NCBI GenBank assembly: GCA_004379135.1
Contig: NBNI01000004.1
Span: 62,001-126,000, forward strand
Reading direction: 5' to 3'
Source of the DNA: Acidimicrobiales bacterium mtb01
GTDB lineage: Bacteria; Actinomycetota; Acidimicrobiia; Acidimicrobiales; Ilumatobacteraceae
DNA: 64,000 bases
Under the pieces are notes generated by a model. It was not told the origin of the DNA and did not search any database. It saw only the letters and a list, made by a program, of their open reading frames with translations. Position numbers and translations under genes: made by a program. Positions 57,122 through 64,000 of this stretch are shown here, one piece after another; within the stretch, counting starts at the first letter, position 1, and the number at the start of each line of letters is the position of its first letter.

Positions 57122-58375
57122 ATGTTGCCGATCGAAGAGGCCCGTCGCCACGTCTTCGACCGTTGCGCCGTTCTTCCCGCTGTCTCGATCCATGTTCACG
57201 ACGCCACGAGATCGGTTCTCGCTGCTGACGCCGTCGCCACCGAGGACGTTCCTCCTTTCGCCAACACCGCCGTGGATGGTTACGCGGTGCGGGCCGTCGA
57301 CACCGCCGGTGCGTCGAACGCGCCGATTCGACTGCGGGTCATCGGCGAGATCGCGGCCGGCGCGGCCGGCGACATCGCGGTCGAGGCCGGAACCGCGGTG
57401 CGCATCATGACCGGTGCACCTATGCCGCGCGGTGCCGACGCGGTGGTGATGGTGGAAGACACCGAGTTCGCGGGTGATCGTGCGCTCTTCGACGGATCAC
57501 AGTCGGTGGAGATCCGGCGCGAGGTGGGGCGGGGTTCCGGAGTACGCGGTGCCGGTGACGACGTTCGAGCCGGCACAACGGTGTTCACGGCCGGCACCGA
57601 GATCACCCCTGCCGTCGCCGGCGTGCTGGCCTCCATCAACGTTCGCGAGCCGCGTGTGATCAAGCGTCCGCGGGTGGCGGTGCTGTCCACCGGCGACGAA
57701 CTCGTCGACGACGGATCGCCGCTCGCGCCCGGGCAGATCCGCGAGAGCAACAAGACGATGCTCATCGGCGCGGTGGATGCCAGCGGAGCGATCGCCGTCG
57801 ACTACGGCATCGTGCGCGACGACGAAGCGGCGCTCGAACAGACCCTGCGACTGGCCGCGTCCGAGTGCGACGCGATCGTCACGAGCGGCGGTGTGAGCAT
57901 GGGCGACTACGACGTCGTGAAGGCCGTCCTGTCGCGCATCGCCGACATGTCGTGGATGCAGATCGCCATCAAACCGGCCAAACCCTTCGCCTTCGGATTG
58001 CTGGCCCGGCGCGCCGGCGGCTCGGTGCCGGTGTTCGGGCTCCCCGGCAATCCGGTGAGCTCGCTCGTGAGCTTCGAACTCATCGCCCGCCCCGCGCTGC
58101 GCAAGATGGCCGGCCATCGGGCCGAGGTGTGGGATCGTCCGCATGTTCGCGCGGTGTGCGACGCCGAATTGAAGCGTTCGCCCGACGGCAAAGTGCACTA
58201 CCAGCGCGCGGTGGCCCGGTTCGCCGACGACGGACGCGTGCACGTCACGCCGGTCTCGGCCCAGGGCAGTCACCAACTGGCCGCGACCGCGCTGGCCACG
58301 GCCATCGTGGCCGTTCCCGACGGCCCGAGCGTGCCGGTCGGGGGCGAAGTGGACGCGATCCTCCTCGTATCCTGA
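57122..58375 (+). CDS. moeA: Molybdopterin molybdotransferase MoeA (gephyrin-like; possible Glp)
   Basis: A 417-residue protein that inserts molybdate into molybdopterin-AMP. 'PPFANTAVDGYAVRA' (about residues 44-58), 'IMTGAPMPRGADAVVMVE', 'RVAVLSTGDELVD', 'VTSGGVSMGDYDVVK' and 'FGLPGNPVSSLVSFEL' are family motifs including the active-site acids. Actinobacteria often encode several MoeA copies, one of which (Glp) works in cell division with the membrane protein GlpR. The galU-moeA-glpR grouping here raises that possibility, while the adjacent moaA and moaC favour cofactor synthesis. ATG 57122 is chosen; the extension to 56978 overlaps the divergent gene. Confidence 0.92.
   Translation: MLPIEEARRHVFDRCAVLPAVSIHVHDATRSVLAADAVATEDVPPFANTAVDGYAVRAVDTAGASNAPIRLRVIGEIAAGAAGDIAVEAGTAVRIMTGAPMPRGADAVVMVEDTEFAGDRALFDGSQSVEIRREVGRGSGVRGAGDDVRAGTTVFTAGTEITPAVAGVLASINVREPRVIKRPRVAVLSTGDELVDDGSPLAPGQIRESNKTMLIGAVDASGAIAVDYGIVRDDEAALEQTLRLAASECDAIVTSGGVSMGDYDVVKAVLSRIADMSWMQIAIKPAKPFAFGLLARRAGGSVPVFGLPGNPVSSLVSFELIARPALRKMAGHRAEVWDRPHVRAVCDAELKRSPDGKVHYQRAVARFADDGRVHVTPVSAQGSHQLAATALATAIVAVPDGPSVPVGGEVDAILLVS
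58368..58373 (+). promoter_or_regulatory. Predicted -10 element of moaA (leaderless)
   Basis: TATCCT is followed by six bases and the ATG at 58380. It ends on the first base of the moeA stop codon, so moaA may have its own start of transcription as well as read-through. Confidence 0.5.
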
Positions 58376-58379
58376 CCCC

Positions 58380-59408
<1,029 letters not shown>

Positions 59409-60089
59409 TCAGGCGCGCTGCAGCCACTGGATGCCGACGTCGACACCCGGGCTGAACAACACGTGCGGCTCGCCCTGCGGAGCCGGTAGCCCAGCCGCGG
59501 TCAGAAGTGAGTCGTCGAGGTGCAGGACTTCGCCGGTGTGCAGCGGCCACGCCCCGTGTTCGACCGCGCCGTAATTGAATCCGCCGCCGTAGCGCGGCGC
59601 GACGAGTCCCCAGCGATCGGTGAGGAAGTGCTCGAAGTCGCCGACCTCGCTCAGCGGGGCGCCCACGCGCAGTGCGAGCGATGTGCTCGTTCGATCGGGC
59701 CAACGTCGCGACACCTCGCTCGTGAGCACCGCACCGTCGCCTTCGCCGGCGAGCGTCACCGAACTCGGTCCGAAGCAGTACGGAAGACGGAACGCGACGC
59801 GGGCTCCGATGGTGGGCAGCAGTTTCGGTGTGTCGAGCGAGAAGAACCACACGGCCGGTCGGCCGCGCGAACGCACGTAGGTGCGCACGTTGATCTCGGG
59901 GAAGTCGCTCGTGCCGGGGATCTTCGGCAGTCGAGTGACTTGCAGATCGCGCATCTGGAAGGGCACCAGGGCCACGTAGGCCTTCCCCTCGAACGTGTCG
60001 AGTTCGACGCCCTCGGGCAGGAGGCGAGCCACCTGTTCGGGCTCGTACGCCCAGTGCAGGAAGGCCAGGTTCTGCCACCGCTGAGTCAT
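59409..60089 (-). CDS. DUF2071 (YqjF-like) protein
   Basis: A 226-residue protein of the DUF2071 family: 'RWQNLAFLHWAYEPEQVARLLPEGVELDTFEGKAYVALVPFQM' in part, 'FPEINVRTYVRSRGRPAVWFFSLD' in part, and a C-terminal 'FSPGVDVGIQW'. The family is widespread and uncharacterised, with a structural resemblance to acetoacetate decarboxylase. ATG 60089 or GTG 60092 may start it. It ends flush against the moaA stop and is divergent from moaC with 46 bases between the starts. Confidence 0.88.
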   Translation of the reverse strand: MTQRWQNLAFLHWAYEPEQVARLLPEGVELDTFEGKAYVALVPFQMRDLQVTRLPKIPGTSDFPEINVRTYVRSRGRPAVWFFSLDTPKLLPTIGARVAFRLPYCFGPSSVTLAGEGDGAVLTSEVSRRWPDRTSTSLALRVGAPLSEVGDFEHFLTDRWGLVAPRYGGGFNYGAVEHGAWPLHTGEVLHLDDSLLTAAGLPAPQGEPHVLFSPGVDVGIQWLQRA

Positions 60090-60122
60090 CACGCGCACGA
60101 CTCCATTGTGGGGGAGCGGCGG

Positions 60123-60128
60123 TACCCT
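60123..60128 (+). promoter_or_regulatory. Predicted -10 element of moaC (leaderless)
   Basis: TACCCT is followed by seven bases and the GTG at 60136. Confidence 0.55.
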
Positions 60129-60135
60129 CGTCTCC

Positions 60136-60633
60136 GTGGCGACGAACGACCACCCCTTCACCCACCTCGACCCGCTCGGCCGGGCCCGCATGGTGGACGT
60201 GACTCCGAAGGAGCCCACGTATCGCCGTGCCGTGGCGCGCTGCAAGGTGTTCATGACCCCCGAGACCACCGCGGCCATCGCCAATCGCGAGGTCAAGAAG
60301 GGTGACGTGCTGGCCGTGGCCCGCGTGGCCGGTATCCAGGCCGCCAAGCGCACCAGCGACATGATCCCGCTCTGCCATCCGCTCCTGGTGGGTGCGGTCA
60401 CCGTGAACTTCGAGATCGGCGACGACCACGTGGCGGTGGAAGCCCAGGTGGAGACGGTCGAGCGCACCGGAGTGGAGATGGAGGCCCTGCACGCCTGCTC
60501 GGTGGCCGCTCTGACCATCTACGACATGTGCAAGTCGGCCGACCGGGCCATGGTGATCGGCGAATTGACCCTCTGGGAAAAGACCGGCGGGCGATCGGGC
60601 ACGTACCGCCGCGACGCCGATCCATCCGCCTGA
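60136..60633 (+). CDS. moaC: Cyclic pyranopterin monophosphate synthase
   Basis: A 165-residue hexameric enzyme that acts on the MoaA product. 'FTHLDPLGRARMVDVTPKEPT' at the N-terminus, 'IPLCHPLLVGAVTV' (active-site Cys-His), 'ERTGVEMEALHACSVAALTIYDMCKS' in part and the catalytic Lys region 'KTGGRSGTY' are diagnostic. GTG 60136 is chosen; the upstream extension enters the divergent promoter. Its last codons lie in an 18-bp tandem repeat and a terminator follows. Confidence 0.97.
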   Translation: MATNDHPFTHLDPLGRARMVDVTPKEPTYRRAVARCKVFMTPETTAAIANREVKKGDVLAVARVAGIQAAKRTSDMIPLCHPLLVGAVTVNFEIGDDHVAVEAQVETVERTGVEMEALHACSVAALTIYDMCKSADRAMVIGELTLWEKTGGRSGTYRRDADPSA

Positions 60634-60671
60634 CCCGTTCGACCCGCCTGACCCGTTCGACCCGCCTGACC
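60626..60671 (+). repeat. 18-bp tandem repeat over the moaC stop codon
   Basis: CCGCCTGACCCGTTCGAC occurs exactly at 60626-60643 and 60644-60661, followed by a partial copy (CCGCCTGACC) at 60662-60671. Copy 1 contains the moaC stop and the partial copy forms the 5' arm of a terminator hairpin. Confidence 0.85.
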
Positions 60672-60682
60672 AGGCGGTTTGT
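60662..60682 (+). terminator. Intrinsic terminator after moaC
   Basis: CCGCCT-GACC-AGGCGG (60662-60677) is a six-bp GC stem with a four-base loop followed by TTTGT. The remaining 180 bases up to the next gene hold a short AT-rich patch (60735-60753) with a possible -10 TACGGT at 60752-60757. Confidence 0.65.
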
Positions 60683-60862
60683 GGAGCCCGTCACACGGGC
60701 GGCCGGAGGCGCCTCGATCCCGCCGGGCCGGGGCAAATGTTGCTAAATTGTTACGGTCCGTCCGGAACCCTCAGGGGACCGGCCGGGCGTCCGATATCGA
60801 ATCGACACAATGCGCCCTCGGGCGACGCGGCCAGCAGCCGTGAGAAGCGAGAAAGGAGAGCG

Positions 60863-61357
60863 GTGAGCCAGATCATCTTGTTGGTCGTCGGAGCCGCGTG
60901 GGCCGCCGTGCTCATTCCTCCGCTCGTGCGCGGTCGTTACGAGAATCGCCCCAACTCGTCGGTCGTCGACTTCCGCCGTCAGCTCTCCACTCTGCAGCGC
61001 TCCAACCCGGTTCGCGGTGCCAGCCCGCTGCGCATCGCGCGTCCGCTCGCGCAGGCCCCGGTTCGCCCGGTGATGGCCCGTCAGGCCGTCGCCCCCACCC
61101 GTTCGATGCGCGCTCCGGTTCGCGGCATGACTCGCCAGCAGATGATCCGCCAGCGTCGTCAGAACGTCGTGCTCTCCCTCACGCTCGTGACGCTCGGTTC
61201 GGCCTTCATCGCCTTCACCACCAAGAGCGATCTCTTCATCTACGTGTTCGTGCTCGCGGCCATGTCGCTCGTCGGGTACTGCTACAAGTTGTCGCAGATC
61301 CGCCGTTTCCAGAGCGCCACGCAGGCCTACCGCCGCGACTGGATTCGCGCCGCCTGA
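60863..61357 (+). CDS. glpR: GlpR/SepX-like actinobacterial membrane protein (cell division)
   Basis: A 164-residue protein with one N-terminal membrane helix (residues about 3-22, 'IILLVVGAAWAAVLIPPLVR') followed by 'VVDFRRQLSTLQR'. A disordered basic Pro/Arg/Ala-rich linker (about 50-100) and two C-terminal helices ('VVLSLTLVTLGSAFIAF', 'FIYVFVLAAMSLVGYCY') complete it. This layout and the galU-moeA neighbourhood match the actinobacterial membrane protein known as GlpR in corynebacteria and SepX in Streptomyces, which works at the division septum with the gephyrin-like Glp. Assignment is by architecture, the N-terminal motif and gene order. GTG 60863 follows an AAGGAGAG site; a long upstream extension is rejected. 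Confidence 0.7.
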   Translation: MSQIILLVVGAAWAAVLIPPLVRGRYENRPNSSVVDFRRQLSTLQRSNPVRGASPLRIARPLAQAPVRPVMARQAVAPTRSMRAPVRGMTRQQMIRQRRQNVVLSLTLVTLGSAFIAFTTKSDLFIYVFVLAAMSLVGYCYKLSQIRRFQSATQAYRRDWIRAA

Positions 61358-61378
61358 GTCGGCTGGCGCACCCGCGGG

Positions 61379-61384
61379 TAGAGT
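61379..61384 (+). promoter_or_regulatory. Possible -10 element of the tRNA-Ala gene
   Basis: TAGAGT lies 35 bases upstream of the mature 5' end, a normal distance for a tRNA promoter with a short 5' leader. Confidence 0.45.
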
Positions 61385-61419
61385 CGTCATCCGTCGTCGG
61401 TTCGCCGGCGATCACCCTC

Positions 61420-61492
61420 GGGGGTGTAGCTCAGTTGGCAGAGCGCAACAATCGCACTGTTGAGGCCAGGGGTTCAATTCCCCTCACCTCCA
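61420..61492 (+). tRNA. tRNA-Ala (anticodon CGC)
   Basis: A 73-base cloverleaf. Acceptor GGGGGTG pairs with CACCTCC and includes the G3-U70 wobble that defines alanine tRNAs. The D-arm is GCTC/GAGC, the anticodon arm CAACA-ATCGCAC-TGTTG has anticodon CGC at 61453-61455, and the T-arm is AGGGG-TTCAATT-CCCCT. The discriminator is A, and the 3' CCA is not encoded. It reads GCG codons, which are frequent in this GC-rich sequence. Confidence 0.95.
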
Positions 61493-61530
61493 CCCGAGAA
61501 CCCGGGCGACCCATCGGGCGCTCGGGTTTC
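61493..61530 (+). terminator. Probable terminator of the tRNA gene
   Basis: CCCGAG (61493-61498) pairs with CTCGGG (61521-61526), with further complementarity inside (CCCG/CGGG), and is followed by TTTC. Confidence 0.5.
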
Positions 61531-61542
61531 GTGTTTCACGGC

Positions 61543-61548
61543 TAGGTT
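61543..61548 (+). promoter_or_regulatory. Predicted -10 element of the CoA-transferase gene (leaderless)
   Basis: TAGGTT is followed by six bases and the ATG at 61555. Confidence 0.6.
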
Positions 61549-61554
61549 CGCGCC

Positions 61555-62766
61555 ATGCCCGGGCCGTTGCATGGAGTTCGCGTCGTCGAACTCGGTGTCT
61601 GGATCGCCGGTCCGGCCGCCTCCGGAGTGCTCGGCGACTGGGGCGCCGACATCGTCAAGATCGAACCGCTCGCGGGCGACCCGTCTCGCCTGTTCAGGCG
61701 CATGCTCAGTCTCACCCGCGACGACAATCCGATCTTCGAACTCGACAACCGCAACAAGCGCGGTATCGCCGTCGACGTGTCGACGGCCGAGGGCCGCGCC
61801 ATCGTCCTCGATCTCGTGCGCGAGGCCGACGTGTTCGTCACCAACGCGCGGGCCGAGTCGGTGGCGCGCGCGGGCCTGGATTACGAGTCGTTGCGCGCGG
61901 TGAACTCGCGCATCGTGTACGGGCAGATCACCGGGTACGGACTCGAGGGACCCGAAGCAGATCGTCCGGGTTTCGACATCGCCGCGTACTGGGCACGATC
62001 GGGTCTGGCTCATCTGCACACTCCCGACGACGGCGAACCGCCGATCCTGCGCGGCGGCGTGGGCGACCATTCCACCGGTGTCGCGTTCGCCGGCGCGATC
62101 GCCGCGGCGCTCTTCCACCGTGAGCGAACCGGCGAGGGCCAGATGGTCTCCACGTCGCTCTTCCGCCAGGGCGTGTACACGCTCGGCTACGACTTGAGCC
62201 TCGCGTTGAGTTGGGGTCGGTATCCGCCGGTGACGCGACGGGCCGATGCGCCCAGCCCCACCGCCAACAACTATCGCACCGCCGACGGGCGCCGCTTCTG
62301 GGTGGTGGGAGTGGAGGCCGATCGGCACTGGCCGCCGCTGGCGCGGGTGGCTGGTCACCCCGAATGGATCGACGATCCGCGTTTCGCGACCGCGCGCGAC
62401 CGAACCGTGAACGCGCGCGAATTGATCGGCCTGCTCGACGCCGTGTTCGCGTCGAGGACGTTCGACGAATGGGCGGAGATCTTCGCGACCGAACCCGACA
62501 TGTTCTGGGCGCCGTTGGCCACGCCCGAGGAAGTGCTGGCCGATCCGCAGACCCGGGCCGCCGGCGGAATCGTCGACGTACCCCACGGTGAGGGTGCGGT
62601 GCCCATGATCGCGTCACCGGCCGACTTCCACGGCACGCCGGGCGAGCAACGTTCGATCGCGCCTCGCATCGGACAGCACACGCGCGACATCCTGCGTTCG
62701 CTCGGACGCTCCGACGCCGACATCGACGTCCTGGCCGCGGCCGGCGTCATCGTCGTCGACGGCTGA
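61555..62766 (+). CDS. CaiB/BaiF (family III) CoA-transferase
   Basis: A 403-residue enzyme that swaps CoA between carboxylic acids. 'LHGVRVVELGVWIAGPAASGVLGDWGADIVKIEP' in part is the N-terminal signature, 'NRNKRGIAVDVSTAEGR' follows, and the catalytic Asp is in 'DRPGFDIAAYWARSGL' (about residues 138-153). The substrate is unknown; relatives act on carnitine, bile acids, formyl/oxalyl or acyl groups. It is a single gene, ending three bases from a convergent gene. Confidence 0.93.
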   Translation: MPGPLHGVRVVELGVWIAGPAASGVLGDWGADIVKIEPLAGDPSRLFRRMLSLTRDDNPIFELDNRNKRGIAVDVSTAEGRAIVLDLVREADVFVTNARAESVARAGLDYESLRAVNSRIVYGQITGYGLEGPEADRPGFDIAAYWARSGLAHLHTPDDGEPPILRGGVGDHSTGVAFAGAIAAALFHRERTGEGQMVSTSLFRQGVYTLGYDLSLALSWGRYPPVTRRADAPSPTANNYRTADGRRFWVVGVEADRHWPPLARVAGHPEWIDDPRFATARDRTVNARELIGLLDAVFASRTFDEWAEIFATEPDMFWAPLATPEEVLADPQTRAAGGIVDVPHGEGAVPMIASPADFHGTPGEQRSIAPRIGQHTRDILRSLGRSDADIDVLAAAGVIVVDG

Positions 62767-62769
62767 CCG

Positions 62770-63270
62770 TCAACGCAGTCGATCGACGATTCGATCGACC
62801 AGGTCGACCACTTCGTGCGCGCAGGCGATGAAGTCCTCGACTTCGCCGCCACCGGGATCGACGATCTCTTCCCACGGTTCGAGATCGACCGCGTGGAGTG
62901 CGAGAGCCTCGAGGCGCTCGCCGATCGGGCCGTCGGCGGACAGATCGCGAACGAGCCGCTTCAGCGTGGCGGTGCGGGGCGCGGCGTGCGGATGTTCCCT
63001 TCGGATCCACGCGACGTGTTCGGGAGCCATGGCCAGAACGAGATCGGCCGCGGCCACGTGTTCGGGAGCGATCTGCTGGCTGCGATGGTGGCGCGCACTC
63101 AGGTCAACGCGTTGAAGCGCTTCGCGCGTGCGCCAACTGATGGGCTGGCCGTCGACGCTGAAGGTTCCGGCCGTGACGATCGTGAGCGACGGTTCACGGT
63201 CGGCGAGCGCGGCTCCGGCCATCACCGAACGCGCGGCGTTGCCAGTGCAGATGACCAAGAGCGACGTCAC
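62770..63270 (-). CDS. Low-molecular-weight protein tyrosine phosphatase family protein
   Basis: A 166-residue protein with the phosphatase loop Cys-x5-Arg at residues 8-14 ('VICTGNAARS'), 'DLVLAMAPEHVAWI' and a late 'IVDPGGGEVEDF' segment in which the Asp-Pro pair is the general acid. It removes phosphate from tyrosine residues, or acts as an arsenate reductase in some relatives; the family is certain and the target is not. It starts at GTG 63270, seven bases after the SDR stop on the same strand, so they form an operon. Confidence 0.87.
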   Translation of the reverse strand: MTSLLVICTGNAARSVMAGAALADREPSLTIVTAGTFSVDGQPISWRTREALQRVDLSARHHRSQQIAPEHVAAADLVLAMAPEHVAWIRREHPHAAPRTATLKRLVRDLSADGPIGERLEALALHAVDLEPWEEIVDPGGGEVEDFIACAHEVVDLVDRIVDRLR

Positions 63271-63277
63271 GGGCGAA

Positions 63278-64000
63278 TCAGGTGGGAACGCCGCCGTCGA
63301 CGGTGAACACCGCGCCGGTGGTGTAGCTGCCGGCGTCGCTCGCGAGGAACAAGGCGGCGCCGACGATCTCGTGCGGTTCGCCCACGCGACGCAAGGCGAC
63401 GCGCTTCATCTGCTGGTCGACCATCTTCCAGTCCCATGCCTTCGAGATGTCGGTGCGGAACGAGCCCGGCATGATGCAATTCACGCGCACGTGCGGGCCG
63501 AACGTCTGGGCGAAACCGATGGTGATGGCGTTCAGACCGGCCTTGGCCGCGGTGTACGGGATCACGTCGGGCGTGGGGTGAATGGCGGCGATGCTCGAGA
63601 TGTTGATGATCGAACCGGAGCGCCCGGTTTCCTTGGCCCGTTCGATCATGCGCGTGCCGAGGAGGGCCGAGAGACGGAACGGCCCTTTCAGATTGAGTCC
63701 GAGGACCGAGTCCCACAATTGCTCGTTCACGTTCACGACGCTGTCGTACAGAGGCGACTTGCCGGCGTTGTTCACGAGGATGTCGACGCCGCCCAGTTGC
63801 GACCAGGCCGCGTCGGCGAGCCCGTCGAGTTCGTTCCAGCGACCGATGTGGCACGCGTAGGGGATGGCGCGACGGCCCGTGACCGCCTCGACCTCGCGCG
63901 CGGTTTCCTCGCACGATTCGAGCGAACGACTGGCGATCATCACGTCGGCACCGGCGGCGGCGAAGGCCAACGCCATCTCGCGACCGAGGCCGCGACTGCC
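63278..64000 (-). CDS. Short-chain dehydrogenase/reductase, N-terminus beyond the window
   Basis: An SDR running off the right edge; about 240 residues are visible. It begins within the cofactor loop (GSRGLGREMALAFAAAG), continues with 'ILVNNAGKSPL', the catalytic serine and Tyr-x3-Lys in 'NISSIAAIHPTPDVIPYTAAKAG', and ends with 'GSYTTGAVFTVDGGVPT'. An internal ATG at 63976 is not the true start because the glycine-rich loop lies before it. The substrate is unknown. It is followed by the phosphatase gene. Confidence 0.9.
   Translation of the reverse strand, partial: GSRGLGREMALAFAAAGADVMIASRSLESCEETAREVEAVTGRRAIPYACHIGRWNELDGLADAAWSQLGGVDILVNNAGKSPLYDSVVNVNEQLWDSVLGLNLKGPFRLSALLGTRMIERAKETGRSGSIINISSIAAIHPTPDVIPYTAAKAGLNAITIGFAQTFGPHVRVNCIMPGSFRTDISKAWDWKMVDQQMKRVALRRVGEPHEIVGAALFLASDAGSYTTGAVFTVDGGVPT

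Noticed and set aside
60626-60671. The 18-bp repeats as a CRISPR remnant
   Set aside because: The copies are directly adjacent with no spacers and overlap a coding end and a terminator.
60898-61545. A frame continuing through the tRNA gene and giving 'GVAQLAERNNRTVEARGSIPLTST'
   Set aside because: That peptide is the familiar translation of a tRNA sequence, and the frame is out of phase with the GlpR-like gene.

Overview
The window is GC-rich, densely packed bacterial chromosome with no phage, transposon or CRISPR content. Several features point to an actinobacterium: an actinobacterial LexA box, a mycobacterial-type SerC, a mycothiol-dependent isomerase-family protein, inositol-1-phosphate synthase, solitary dnaE2 and a GlpR/SepX-like membrane protein. 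A deep-branching, free-living lineage such as Acidimicrobiia is my guess, not a demonstrated placement. Nearly all genes are housekeeping or cofactor genes. Most operon joints are ATGA, GTGA or TGATG overlaps, and many convergent genes touch or overlap.

Layout. 1-4340: hemA (3' end), hemC, hemD, hemB, hemL, making uroporphyrinogen III from glutamyl-tRNA. 4311-11919: sulfur assimilation, with a divergent TauD-type dioxygenase and small membrane protein, then cysH (APS reductase), cysD, cysN, precorrin-2 dehydrogenase, uroporphyrinogen methyltransferase, an 85-residue unknown protein and a siroheme sulfite reductase. The first two blocks form one chain from tetrapyrrole to siroheme to the siroheme enzyme. 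11941-15319: SOS-controlled dnaE2. 15316-20101 (minus): ino1, a YdeP-type molybdopterin oxidoreductase, a DUF3054-like protein and an EamA transporter. 20192-26068: folD, an ilv leader peptide with attenuator, ilvB-ilvN-ilvC, then metY behind a long palindrome. 26069-29327: PAC2 protein, serC, aspC. 29353-35239: cobO-cobU-cobT-cobS, and divergently a cobalamin riboswitch with btuF-btuC-btuD. 35262-40557: mycothiol-dependent isomerase-like protein, CopC-CopD fusion, an uncharacterised two-gene unit with a WXG100-like small partner, and an oxidoreductase-acetyltransferase fusion. 40567-44520 (minus): TPP riboswitch, thiN, thiB, thiP and an ATPase. 44619-51526: SDR, nfuA, N-acyl-D-amino-acid deacylase-like amidohydrolase, hisN-like phosphatase, dxs, PAP2 protein. 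51628-61357: tldD-pmbA, uppP, Cys-less FmdB-like protein, galU, glycolipid-binding-like protein, moeA, moaA, DUF2071, moaC, glpR. 61420-64000: tRNA-Ala(CGC), CaiB-type CoA transferase, low-molecular-weight phosphatase, partial SDR.

The genes connect through cofactors. Molybdenum cofactor genes (moeA, moaA, moaC) could serve the YdeP enzyme. Ino1 and an inositol-phosphatase-like enzyme fit mycothiol or phosphatidylinositol synthesis. Thiamine uptake serves Dxs and IlvB. NfuA serves the Fe-S enzymes.

The most striking signals are regulatory. About eighteen starts lie exactly 6-7 nt after a TANNNT (occasionally CANNNT) hexamer, which predicts widespread leaderless transcription. An ilv leader peptide ends Leu-Val-Val-Ile-Val-stop before two hairpins. 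A long palindrome covers the metY promoter and ribosome-binding site. The B12 riboswitch is followed by two mutually exclusive helices that decide access to the btuF Shine-Dalgarno.
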